DNA of 64,000 bases, taken from NCBI GenBank assembly GCA_022573715.1, contig JACZTL010000010.1:22683-86682 (forward strand), given 5' to 3'. How positions within the stretch are numbered: the first letter of the stretch is position 1; each line of letters begins with the position of its first letter. The stretch comes from Bacteroidota bacterium (GTDB taxonomy: Bacteria; Bacteroidota; Ignavibacteria; Ignavibacteriales; Ignavibacteriaceae). Both the position numbers and the translations under genes were made by a program. Below are positions 8,789 to 16,623 of the stretch, piece by piece. Under the pieces are notes generated by a model. That model was not told where the DNA came from, did not search any database, and saw nothing but the letters and a program-made list of their open reading frames with translations.

Positions 8789-9150
8789 TTCAATTTTTTT
8801 ATCGATTCCCAAATCAATAAAACCCAGCCGATCATTAGAGTGATACCGCCGAAAGGAGTAAAAACGGTAAACAAAGTTTTCTGAGTTAATGCATATAAAT
8901 AAAGAGAAAACGAAAACAAAAAAACACCTATTGAAAAAAATAGTGCCGATTTAAAATACTTCTCATTCCCTAATAAACCGATAAGCAGAATTACAACGGA
9001 GTGTATTAAATTATAATATGTTGCTGTTTTAAAAATTTCCACCATTTCGGGTGCTAAGCTGTCTTTTAAAACATGAGCTCCAAATGCACCCAATGCTACA
9101 CCAAAAAATCCGTAAACACCGGCAATAGTTATCCATATATTTTTTTTCAT
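8779..9150 (-). CDS. DUF423 small membrane protein
   Basis: A 123-residue protein with four hydrophobic segments and the DUF423 N-terminal signature GVALGAFGAHVLK (about residues 17-30). DUF423 (YgdD-like) proteins are small inner-membrane proteins without a settled function. It ends in SIKKLKKL, with the stop codon inside the 153-bp repeat. It is divergent from the CcmE-like gene across a 122-bp gap, so it is probably transcribed on its own. Identification is firm; function is not known. Confidence 0.88.
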   Translation of the reverse strand: MKKNIWITIAGVYGFFGVALGAFGAHVLKDSLAPEMVEIFKTATYYNLIHSVVILLIGLLGNEKYFKSALFFSIGVFLFSFSLYLYALTQKTLFTVFTPFGGITLMIGWVLLIWESIKKLKKL

Positions 9151-9272
9151 TAATATTCCTTAAATATATATTTATAATTTAGGCGAATAATAAAGTAAGT
9201 AAGAAAAAAAATAGCTGCTTAAATATAATATTTCTTAAATTTACTATTCATAAAAAATTTTTAGAGTAATAA

Positions 9273-9608
9273 ATGAAAACTTTACAAAAATTTATACTAC
9301 CGGCTCTGATTATAGCCGTTATCGCACTAATTTATTTTACTTATTTTACAAGTAACGATAAACTCGGTTCCTTCTCTAGTTTTGATACAAACAATAGTGC
9401 TGTAAAAGATATTAAAGTTCAAATGCTTCAGGATAGAGGAATAAATAATAATATATTTTATGTGTCCGATATAAACGGGGAAGTTGTTTTAGTACAAGCT
9501 GATAAAATTCCACAAGGAATTGAAAAGGCAGTAACCGTGATTCTAAGGGGACATCTTAATAAAGATTCATTCCACGCACACGATGTTTTATTAGATCAGC
9601 TCAGATGA
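9273..9608 (+). CDS. CcmE-like OB-fold protein (tentative)
   Basis: A 111-residue protein with one N-terminal membrane anchor ([19 protein letters not shown], residues 9-27) and a small beta-rich domain ending [12 protein letters not shown]. The order anchor, short OB-like domain, then G-x-x-x-x-D-x-F-x-A-x-x-V-L is reminiscent of cytochrome c maturation protein CcmE. The C-terminal His-bearing haem-attachment segment of classical CcmE (LAKHDENY) is missing, although a His-x-His occurs at about 102-104. Its stop overlaps the uvrB start (ATGA), so the two are translationally coupled. No other ccm gene is in the window. I treat the family call as suggestive. Confidence 0.55.
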   Translation: MKTLQKFILPALIIAVIALIYFTYFTSNDKLGSFSSFDTNNSAVKDIKVQMLQDRGINNNIFYVSDINGEVVLVQADKIPQGIEKAVTVILRGHLNKDSFHAHDVLLDQLR

Positions 9609-11617
9609 ATAAATTTGAATTAGTTTCAAATTATAAACCGACAGGTGACCAGCCCCAGGCAATTGAAGCTTTGATCGAAGGTATAAACAAAGGAGAAAAG
9701 CATCAAACACTTTTGGGGGTAACTGGAAGCGGTAAAACTTTTACTATTTCAAATGTTATAAAAGAAGTAAACAAACCTACTTTAATTATATCTCACAACA
9801 AAACTCTCGCTGCACAACTTTATTCAGAATTTAAAGGATTTTTCCCTAATAACTCCTGTGAATTTTTTATAAGTTATTATGACTATTACCAGCCCGAAGC
9901 TTATGTTGTTGCCAGCGATTTATACATTGAAAAAGATTTTTCAATTAATGAAGAAATTGACAGGCTTAGACTAAAAGCAACCACATCTTTAATCGAAGGA
10001 AGAAGAGACGTTATTGTTGTAGCCAGCGTAAGTTGTATATATGGAATCGGCGATCCAAAAGAATATAAAAGTCAAATAATCTTTATTAAAATAGGCGAGG
10101 AAATTGACAGGAAAAAATTTCTTCGTAAATTAATCAACATTCATTATGTAAGAAATGATTTGGATTTCAGCCGCGGTTCTTTCCGAGTTAGAGGAGATGT
10201 AATAGATATCATACCTGCATATCAATACGAAGAAGCGCTTCGAATTGAATTTTGGGATAACGAGGTCGAAAAATTATCCATCATTGATTCGCAAACAGGT
10301 GAAGAAATAAGAGAAGTTGATTCTTCACCTATTTACCCTGCAAAATATTTTGTAACGGAAAAGGGGAAAGTTCAAAAAGCAATATATAGTATTGAAGATG
10401 AGCTTAGAGACAGGTTGAAATATTTAAGGAACGAAGAAAAATATGTAGAGGCACAAAGACTAGAGCAGAGAACTCTTTTTGATATTGAAATGATGAAAGA
10501 AATCGGTTACTGTTCCGGAATTGAAAACTACTCCAGGCATTTAGAGGAAAGAAAACCAGGGGTAAGACCATATAATCTTTTCGATTATTTTCCGGATGAT
10601 TTTCTTCTTGTAATTGACGAGTCGCATGTTGCAGTTTCTCAATTAAGAGCAATGTACAAGGGTGACAGATCAAGAAAGGAAACCTTGGTTGAATATGGTT
10701 TCAGGCTTCCTTCTGCACTCGATAACCGTCCGATGAAATTTGAAGAATTTGAAAAAATTGTAAATCAAGTTATTTATGTAAGTGCAACCCCTGCTGATTA
10801 TGAACTTGAAAAATGCAGCGGAGTTGTTGTAGAGCAGATAATCAGACCAACCGGTTTACTTGATCCTGAAATTAAAGTAAGACCAATAAATGGACAGATT
10901 GACGATCTTATCGGTGAAATAAGAAGCAGAGTTGAAAAGAAAGAAAGAACTCTTGTTACTACTTTAACAAAAAAAATGGCGGAAGACCTCGCAGATTATC
11001 TTGATAAAATCGGAATATTAGTGCGTTATATCCACAGCGATATTGACGCACTTGAAAGAGTTGAAATTTTAAGGGACTTACGTCTCGGCGAGTTTGATGT
11101 TCTTGTCGGTGTGAACTTACTCAGAGAAGGTTTGGATTTGCCCGAAGTTTCTCTCGTTGCAATAATTGATGCCGACAAAGAAGGATTTTTAAGAAGCGAG
11201 CGTTCATTAATGCAAACAGCAGGAAGAACGGCAAGAAATGTAAATGGTATTGTAATAATGTACGCCGATAAGATTACAAACTCAATGAAAAAAACAATTG
11301 ATGAGACAAACAGAAGAAGGAAACTACAGAAGAAATACAACAAAAAAAATAACATCACCCCGGAGACAGTTTACAAAACTATGGAGGAAATACTTTCTTC
11401 CACTTCTCTTGCCGATATGAAAAAGAAAGAGAAAGTAGAGACATATTCTTTTTCAAAAGTTGCTGAACCGATTTTAAAATATATGGATAATGAACAAAAG
11501 CAGGATTTGATAGATCAAATAACTATTCAAATGAAAGAAGCCGCAAAAGATTTTGAGTTTGAAAAAGCTGCAAGTCTGCGGGATGAAATTGACAGACTTA
11601 AAAAAACTTTAAAATAA
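9605..11617 (+). CDS. uvrB: Excinuclease ABC subunit B
   Basis: Damage-verifying helicase subunit of nucleotide excision repair. 670 residues, the normal length. Walker A GVTGSGKT (residues 38-45), the beta-hairpin region [11 protein letters not shown] (about 92-102), helicase motifs including VIDESH and the C-terminal RecA motif TAGRTARN, and a terminal UVR domain ([20 protein letters not shown]) that contacts UvrC or UvrA. The ATG overlaps the preceding stop by 4 bp. It converges on queD with only 6 bp between stops and no visible terminator, so the transcripts may overlap. Confidence 0.97.
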   Translation: MNKFELVSNYKPTGDQPQAIEALIEGINKGEKHQTLLGVTGSGKTFTISNVIKEVNKPTLIISHNKTLAAQLYSEFKGFFPNNSCEFFISYYDYYQPEAYVVASDLYIEKDFSINEEIDRLRLKATTSLIEGRRDVIVVASVSCIYGIGDPKEYKSQIIFIKIGEEIDRKKFLRKLINIHYVRNDLDFSRGSFRVRGDVIDIIPAYQYEEALRIEFWDNEVEKLSIIDSQTGEEIREVDSSPIYPAKYFVTEKGKVQKAIYSIEDELRDRLKYLRNEEKYVEAQRLEQRTLFDIEMMKEIGYCSGIENYSRHLEERKPGVRPYNLFDYFPDDFLLVIDESHVAVSQLRAMYKGDRSRKETLVEYGFRLPSALDNRPMKFEEFEKIVNQVIYVSATPADYELEKCSGVVVEQIIRPTGLLDPEIKVRPINGQIDDLIGEIRSRVEKKERTLVTTLTKKMAEDLADYLDKIGILVRYIHSDIDALERVEILRDLRLGEFDVLVGVNLLREGLDLPEVSLVAIIDADKEGFLRSERSLMQTAGRTARNVNGIVIMYADKITNSMKKTIDETNRRRKLQKKYNKKNNITPETVYKTMEEILSSTSLADMKKKEKVETYSFSKVAEPILKYMDNEQKQDLIDQITIQMKEAAKDFEFEKAASLRDEIDRLKKTLK

Positions 11618-11623
11618 TAATTT

Positions 11624-12043
11624 TCATGTTAGGTTAATCTGTTCTTCCGCATAATCATCAGGGGTTTCGCAAACGCGTACTTTTATTCCTTTAACATTTG
11701 AAGGGAAATCAGTTTTTTTAATTTCTTCAATTAAATATCTTGTTATATTTTCAACTGTTGAATCAAAATCGACAATTACTTTTTTTGAGTTTAACTTTTC
11801 AAGAAATTCTAAAACAACACCGTCATTTTTGTTTACCATAAAAGAGTGGTCTAATTTTTCAATAATGGGTTCAACAATTTTTTTTACAATATAATAGTCA
11901 ATTATCATTCCGGTGCTGTCTATTTCTCCCTCTAACTCAACCATCATTTTGTAAGAATGACCGTGGATGTTTTTACATTGGCCAAAATGATCGGGCAGCC
12001 TGTGACCCATTTCCCATCTGAATTCTTTTGCTATTTTCATCAC
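11624..12043 (-). CDS. queD: 6-carboxy-5,6,7,8-tetrahydropterin synthase
   Basis: Second step of queuosine biosynthesis: converts 7,8-dihydroneopterin triphosphate to 6-carboxytetrahydropterin. 139 residues; zinc ligands H14, H27 and H29 and catalytic Cys23 appear in GHRLPDHFGQCKNIHGH, with the distal catalytic His in KLDHSFM and the Glu in VCETP. Start codon overlaps the queE stop by 4 bp, so the two queuosine enzymes are translationally coupled. No preQ1 riboswitch is visible upstream. Confidence 0.94.
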   Translation of the reverse strand: MMKIAKEFRWEMGHRLPDHFGQCKNIHGHSYKMMVELEGEIDSTGMIIDYYIVKKIVEPIIEKLDHSFMVNKNDGVVLEFLEKLNSKKVIVDFDSTVENITRYLIEEIKKTDFPSNVKGIKVRVCETPDDYAEEQINLT

Positions 12044-12678
12044 ACACCTTTTGTTTCAGGATTCCAAATATATTTGTGAGCTTGTAATTGAAACCTAACA
12101 TTCAGTTTGTTTTCCAAAATCCAACCGACTAAAGTTTGAGGTTCAAGTTTTTCAAAGACTGTAGAAAAAAGCATTTCGAATTTTCCAGACAAACTATATT
12201 CTTCTATAATATTTTTACTCCAATCATAGTCTTCTCTCGTTCCGATTACAAACTTCAGTTCGTCGGTCTTTTTTAAGTAATTCAAATTATCGTATAAATT
12301 CTTCTTTAGCATTCCGCTTGAAGGACATTTTAAATCCATTATTATTTTTACTCTTTTGTCTACTTCTTTAATAGGTAAACTTCCGCCTGTCTCAAGCAGA
12401 ACATCAAATCCTTCATCGCATAATTTTTGCAATAACAAATACGACTCTTCCTGCATCAACGGTTCCCCACCCGTAACTTCTACAAGATTACACTTGTGGT
12501 TTTTAACTTTTTCAATTATTTTATTTATTGAAAAATCTTCTCCGTCATAAAAAGCATATTCTGTATCGCAGTAGGTGCAACGTAAATTGCAGTAGGTAAG
12601 CCGCACAAAAACGCAGGGCAGCCCGGTGTGGGTACTTTCTCCCTGAACTGAATAATATATTTCATTTACTTTTATCAT
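12040..12678 (-). CDS. queE: 7-carboxy-7-deazaguanine synthase, radical SAM
   Basis: Radical-SAM enzyme that converts the QueD product to 7-carboxy-7-deazaguanine. 212 residues. The iron-sulfur cluster motif is CNLRCTYC (C30, C34, C37), after the family start VNEIYYSVQGESTHTGLPCVFVRL. A SAM-binding VTGGEP follows near residue 68. Divergent from rpsT over 112 bp; first gene of the queE-queD pair. Confidence 0.94.
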   Translation of the reverse strand: MIKVNEIYYSVQGESTHTGLPCVFVRLTYCNLRCTYCDTEYAFYDGEDFSINKIIEKVKNHKCNLVEVTGGEPLMQEESYLLLQKLCDEGFDVLLETGGSLPIKEVDKRVKIIMDLKCPSSGMLKKNLYDNLNYLKKTDELKFVIGTREDYDWSKNIIEEYSLSGKFEMLFSTVFEKLEPQTLVGWILENKLNVRFQLQAHKYIWNPETKGV

Positions 12679-12728
12679 TTAGTTTCAAAATACAATATAA
12701 AATAGGAGTAAATTTAAAAAAGTAAAGT

Positions 12729-12757
12729 TTGACATCAAACCTGCAAAAGTATATATT
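12729..12757 (+). promoter_or_regulatory. Sigma70-type promoter of rpsT
   Basis: A perfect -35 TTGACA (12729-12734), a 17-base spacer and TATATT as -10 (12752-12757), giving a transcript start near 12764 and a short leader of about 27 bases before rpsT. This is the cleanest housekeeping promoter in the window and suits a ribosomal protein gene. Confidence 0.75.
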
Positions 12758-12776
12758 TGTTGTCTATTTATTTAAA

Positions 12777-12784
12777 AAGGAAGG
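12777..12784 (+). promoter_or_regulatory. Ribosome binding site of rpsT
   Basis: AAGGAAGG sits 6 bases before the ATG at 12791. It is notable because most genes here have no clear Shine-Dalgarno; it fixes the rpsT start. Confidence 0.65.
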
Positions 12785-12790
12785 TTTTTA

Positions 12791-13117
12791 ATGGCAAATC
12801 ATAAGTCAGCTAAGAAACGCATACGTACATCGGAGTCGGCAAGAATAAGAAATAAAGCTGCTATTTCTAAAATAAAAACACAAATGAAAAAGACTTTTTC
12901 GGCAAGCGAGCCTGCAGAAATAGAAAAATTATACGAAGAAACAATCTCTCTTTTGGACAAAAGCAGTGTAAAAGGTATTTTTAAAAAAAACAATGTTTCA
13001 CATAAAAAATCAAGATTAACAAAACATTTGAACAGCGTTACTGCAAAAAAATATAGCGACTCACCGAGTCGCCCCTACGAATCAATTTCTTCAACACCCT
13101 CCGCTTCGGGTAAATAA
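12791..13117 (+). CDS. rpsT: 30S ribosomal protein S20, C-terminally extended
   Basis: Binds 16S rRNA during 30S assembly. The N-terminus MANHKSAKKRIRTSE and the helical KNNVSHKKSRLTKHLN are typical of S20. S20 normally ends near here, at about 86-88 residues, but this frame runs on to 108 with YSDSPSRPYESISSTPSASGK. The extension begins where a palindromic element (13056-13072) enters, so the ancestral stop has probably been lost. The last 43 bp overlap the convergent nucleotidyltransferase gene. Confidence 0.93.
   Translation: MANHKSAKKRIRTSESARIRNKAAISKIKTQMKKTFSASEPAEIEKLYEETISLLDKSSVKGIFKKNNVSHKKSRLTKHLNSVTAKKYSDSPSRPYESISSTPSASGK
13056..13078. repeat. Palindromic element spanning the rpsT and nucleotidyltransferase 3' ends
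   Basis: Arms GCGACTC (13056-13062) and GAGTCGC (13066-13072) enclose a 3-base loop, and CCCTACG follows. It is GC-rich against AT-rich surroundings. It adds residues to S20 on the plus strand, and its flank supplies the TAG stop (13075-13077) of the gene on the minus strand. No T-run follows on either strand, so it is not a classical terminator, though it could slow both polymerases. Confidence 0.75.
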
Positions 13118-14574
13118 AACTTTATTGAGGCTCCTTTCTTTTTAATTTTTTTATTTATTAAAACACTGTGAATAATCGTTACATTATCCGCTACATCACA
13201 ACCAAACAAATAACTTGTTCCTTTTATCAATACATTTCTACCAATATTTACAGGTTGTTTATTACTGCCAGTAATATTTACCAAGGATTCTATATTTGTA
13301 CCTCCGCCTATTTTTACATTCCCTTTTATAATATCTCTATCAAATACCTTTACGTTATCCCCGATTACCATCTTTTGATTCTCAAAAGTAGTCAGACTAA
13401 CATTTGGAAAAATCGTTGCTTTTTTACCGATTAATACGTTACCGCAAATGTACGTGTCTTTCATTAATTCAATGTTATAATTAAGTTTCACTCCTTTACC
13501 GATAAATACACCTTTACCTATTTTTATATCAAGTGGTATATTTTTTTTATCCATTTTAATAATATCGCCCACAACTGAATCTTCAATAAAAAAGTCATCA
13601 TTATCTTCTATTTCAATAATGTCCTTTAATTGAGTGTATATTTTGTTACGTGCAATGCTTTCCATTTCTTTTAACACGGACTTATTGTTGAATCCCATAA
13701 TGGTTCTTTGATCTTTGGGACTTACTGTACGCACACTGAGATTATTTTTGTTAAATATTTCAATTAAATCCGTAATGTAAATCTCTTTTTGCACATTCTG
13801 ACTTTTGATTGAACCGATTAAGTTTTTAAGCTTTTTAAAATCAAAAGCGTAAATGCCTGTATTATATTCCCGGCAATTAATCAATTCTTCCTTTGTAAAT
13901 GTTTTATAACTTCCGTTAAATTTTACTTTATAAATATTTTTATCTTTCAGTAGATTTATATCTTTTGTTTCCATTATCTGAATTACTTTACCTTTGTCCT
14001 TTCCATTGGGTCTTCCCTTTTCATCAGTGTCTTTTACTCTTATAATTCTTCCGTAAGTATTATCTTTCGGTTTATCCTTATAAAAGCCTGTAAGCACCAT
14101 CATGTCGCTGTCTGATTTTATAAATTTATTTCTGAATGATTTAATGGTTTCTTTATCAATTAAACCAACATCACCGGGCAGAATGTATACTCTTTTAAAT
14201 TTTTCATTTTGCTTTATTTTGTTTAATGCTGCCTGTACGGCATGTCCCGTTCCGTTTTGCTTTGTTTGAATAACATATTTTGTGTTGTTTTGTTTACCAA
14301 GTGTTCGCATAACTTCTTCTGCTTTTATGCCTACTACAACAATTGTATTTGCGCCTTTTAAGCGTGAGTTATAAACTCTTTCAACGGTTGGTTTCCCCCA
14401 TATTTTATGAAGCATTTTTGAAGTCTGTGATTTAATTCTTTTTCCGTGTCCTGCTGCAAGTATAATAAAAAGTTCTTTTGATGCCTTATTAAAAGGTGAT
14501 GATAATTCTTGTGCAATTTTGTTTAATTTTTTTTCTTCGGAAAGGGTCATTCGGCTACTCTGTAATAACTTCAT
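13075..14574 (-). CDS. GlmU-like nucleotidyltransferase with left-handed beta-helix domain
   Basis: A sugar-1-phosphate nucleotidyltransferase. About 35 leading residues are followed by the nucleotide-binding LAAGHGKRIKS (about residues 40-50), then QNGTGHAVQAAL and YILPGDVGLI, all typical of the GlmU uridylyltransferase half. From about 340 on, hexapeptide-repeat sequence (IGKGVFIGKGVKL and similar) forms a beta-helix. The acetyltransferase half of true GlmU is not clearly recognisable, so calling it UDP-GlcNAc pyrophosphorylase is plausible but unproven. The listed start overlaps the O-antigen ligase gene by 20 bp; an ATG at residue 9 (14550) would leave a 4-bp gap and is an alternative. 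Likely supplies nucleotide sugars for the adjacent envelope genes. Confidence 0.8.
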   Translation of the reverse strand: MKLLQSSRMTLSEEKKLNKIAQELSSPFNKASKELFIILAAGHGKRIKSQTSKMLHKIWGKPTVERVYNSRLKGANTIVVVGIKAEEVMRTLGKQNNTKYVIQTKQNGTGHAVQAALNKIKQNEKFKRVYILPGDVGLIDKETIKSFRNKFIKSDSDMMVLTGFYKDKPKDNTYGRIIRVKDTDEKGRPNGKDKGKVIQIMETKDINLLKDKNIYKVKFNGSYKTFTKEELINCREYNTGIYAFDFKKLKNLIGSIKSQNVQKEIYITDLIEIFNKNNLSVRTVSPKDQRTIMGFNNKSVLKEMESIARNKIYTQLKDIIEIEDNDDFFIEDSVVGDIIKMDKKNIPLDIKIGKGVFIGKGVKLNYNIELMKDTYICGNVLIGKKATIFPNVSLTTFENQKMVIGDNVKVFDRDIIKGNVKIGGGTNIESLVNITGSNKQPVNIGRNVLIKGTSYLFGCDVADNVTIIHSVLINKKIKKKGASIKFYLPEAEGVEEIDS

Positions 14575-16621
14575 TTTTTGTTTTACTTAATTTATACAAC
14601 GCAACGTTTAATCCAAAGGTGAACCACACCAAGGAAATTATTTCGTGGTCACCAAAATTCCATTCGGTGAGACCGGCTACTAAGAATGAACAATAAGCGG
14701 CAAGTGCACCAAGAGCATAAGAGGAAATGAATTCTTTGCCTTTTGTCTCTTTATAAATTTTAATTTTTATTAACAATAATTTAAATAATAAATAAACAAC
14801 TGCTAGGAAACCGAACACTCCGAGAATTACAAGCACGTGAACAAAGTTATTGTGCATATGTCCTTGAATTTCTTTGTCATAATAATTTTTATATTCTTTG
14901 TAAAGATTCTGAAGATCTATATCACCAACGCCGAACAAAGGATGATCCAAAAACATATTCCAACCTGCTTTCCAAAGTTTAAACCTGACAGTATTGGAGG
15001 GTAAATACGGATCAAAAATGCTTAGCAATCGACTTCTTTTTACGAAAGTTGTATAAATGTTTTGACCGCTAATAACTATAGAGGTCGGTACAAAACCTAA
15101 ATTGATTTTATCTACAATATTTAGTTTATCTTTTATAGGATATTCAAATTGATATATTTCTCCTTTTGATCCTGCAGCAAACAATTTATTATCATTAAAA
15201 TTCCAATTATATGTTTTTTTTATGGTTTCATTTTTATCCACAAACTTTAATGATTTATTTTCAACACTGTAAATCCGCAAGCTTTCCTTATCAGAAATAA
15301 ATAATTTTTTATCTTTGTAAAAAATAAAGTCAATATCGATTTTATTATTAAAGTTTAAAATCTTTTCAGTAGGCAAATTGTTTTCAACGGAATATATTAT
15401 AATATTTTTGGGAGGAGAAAAACCAACAATATAATTTGAATCAACATAAAATTTTGTTGCACGACCGAACATACTATTTCTATAGAGCGGTTCTTCGGTT
15501 TTAAATAAGTTAAAAACAGTTAACCCGCTGTCAGAATCTAAAATGTAAATATTATTTCCGTATATCTTAAAATCGGTAGTAAACCCTGGAGATACGAATT
15601 CATTTAGTTTTATAAATTTTTTATCTTCTTTCTTTAGTAATATAAAACGGGTATCTATCAATCTTGATAGATAATAGTCCGAATTAATTTTATTTAAGCT
15701 AATAATCGGTGCGGGAAAATTATATTTATCAGATAAATTTGATTTATTATATTTAACCAAACCATTTTCAAAATCACTAACATAAAACACACTGTCATCG
15801 GGTAAAATATTATAAGCTATTCCGTCCGTATCAAAACTCTCTATTAATTTTAATTGACCTTCGTTGTAATTATAAATTCTTACTTGGCTTATGTTCTTTT
15901 GCATAAACAATGCTGCAATCCCCAAAACAATTACCGGGATCAAAATCTTCCACTGTTTTTTAATAATTAGAATCAGAAATATCCCGAACGCAGTTCCCAT
16001 CCACCCAGTTCTTTTATATGTTGCAAACAATGCGAGTAATGATATTGAAACACCGATCAATAAAAATATTTTATTCTTTAAAGTTGTTTTTTCATTTACC
16101 AAGAAAGCAAACAAAAACAAAACAGTAAAACTTGTAATCTCGCTTACAGTTATAGGATATTGAAATAATGACGGCCCGGACTGTTCAATGCTGTAGAGAT
16201 TAAAAATATAATGTTTATAAGAATAAATTAAATAGATTACGACAGTTACAAGTGCGGCGCCGATATAAATCTTAAAATATGTTTTTGCTCTGTCAATATT
16301 GGGGATAACTGACATCGTTGTAAAAACAATGGGTATTAAAAGAGCGTGTTTCAATAAATTGTGAAAAGATGAAGCTTGCGAGTTTGATAGAATTGTAGAA
16401 ATTATTTCTGCAGACAGATACCAAATAAATGCTGCTTCGAGCCCTGATTTTTGAAACGGGTTATTTTTTGTTATTACAAATTTAAAAAGAAGTAATAACA
16501 ACGCAAGATAATAACCAAGCTGATTTACAAAAATTGAATTTGTTAAACTCAGTAAGAAGATAATTATAAAAACGAAGATCAGTCTATCAATTATTTTTAC
16601 AGCTTTTGCTTTTTCACTCAT
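14555..16621 (-). CDS. O-antigen ligase-type membrane protein with inserted propeller-like domain
   Basis: 688 residues, far above the usual 400 or so of WaaL/Wzy_C proteins. Residues 1-240 hold about nine to ten hydrophobic helices, including the conserved TYKRTGWMG. Residues about 245-540 are a hydrophilic, beta-rich block with repeated units such as DSVFYVSDFENGLVKYN and NNIYILDSDSGLTVFN. The ligase motif then resumes: RFKLWKAGWNMFLDHPLFGVG (about 546-566), the conserved HNNFVHVLVILG, and three to four more helices. The extra block therefore lies in the large periplasmic loop, next to the catalytic Arg/His region. Likely role: joining a polymer to lipid A or another acceptor. Abuts the ABC exporter gene (2 bp). 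Confidence 0.82.
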   Translation of the reverse strand: MSEKAKAVKIIDRLIFVFIIIFLLSLTNSIFVNQLGYYLALLLLLFKFVITKNNPFQKSGLEAAFIWYLSAEIISTILSNSQASSFHNLLKHALLIPIVFTTMSVIPNIDRAKTYFKIYIGAALVTVVIYLIYSYKHYIFNLYSIEQSGPSLFQYPITVSEITSFTVLFLFAFLVNEKTTLKNKIFLLIGVSISLLALFATYKRTGWMGTAFGIFLILIIKKQWKILIPVIVLGIAALFMQKNISQVRIYNYNEGQLKLIESFDTDGIAYNILPDDSVFYVSDFENGLVKYNKSNLSDKYNFPAPIISLNKINSDYYLSRLIDTRFILLKKEDKKFIKLNEFVSPGFTTDFKIYGNNIYILDSDSGLTVFNLFKTEEPLYRNSMFGRATKFYVDSNYIVGFSPPKNIIIYSVENNLPTEKILNFNNKIDIDFIFYKDKKLFISDKESLRIYSVENKSLKFVDKNETIKKTYNWNFNDNKLFAAGSKGEIYQFEYPIKDKLNIVDKINLGFVPTSIVISGQNIYTTFVKRSRLLSIFDPYLPSNTVRFKLWKAGWNMFLDHPLFGVGDIDLQNLYKEYKNYYDKEIQGHMHNNFVHVLVILGVFGFLAVVYLLFKLLLIKIKIYKETKGKEFISSYALGALAAYCSFLVAGLTEWNFGDHEIISLVWFTFGLNVALYKLSKTKNEVITE

Positions 16622-16623
16622 TA

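Noticed and set aside
12679..12790. preQ1 riboswitch in front of queE
   Set aside because: The queE leader in this gap is A/T-rich with no aptamer-like hairpin and A-rich tail, and the rpsT promoter occupies the other side.
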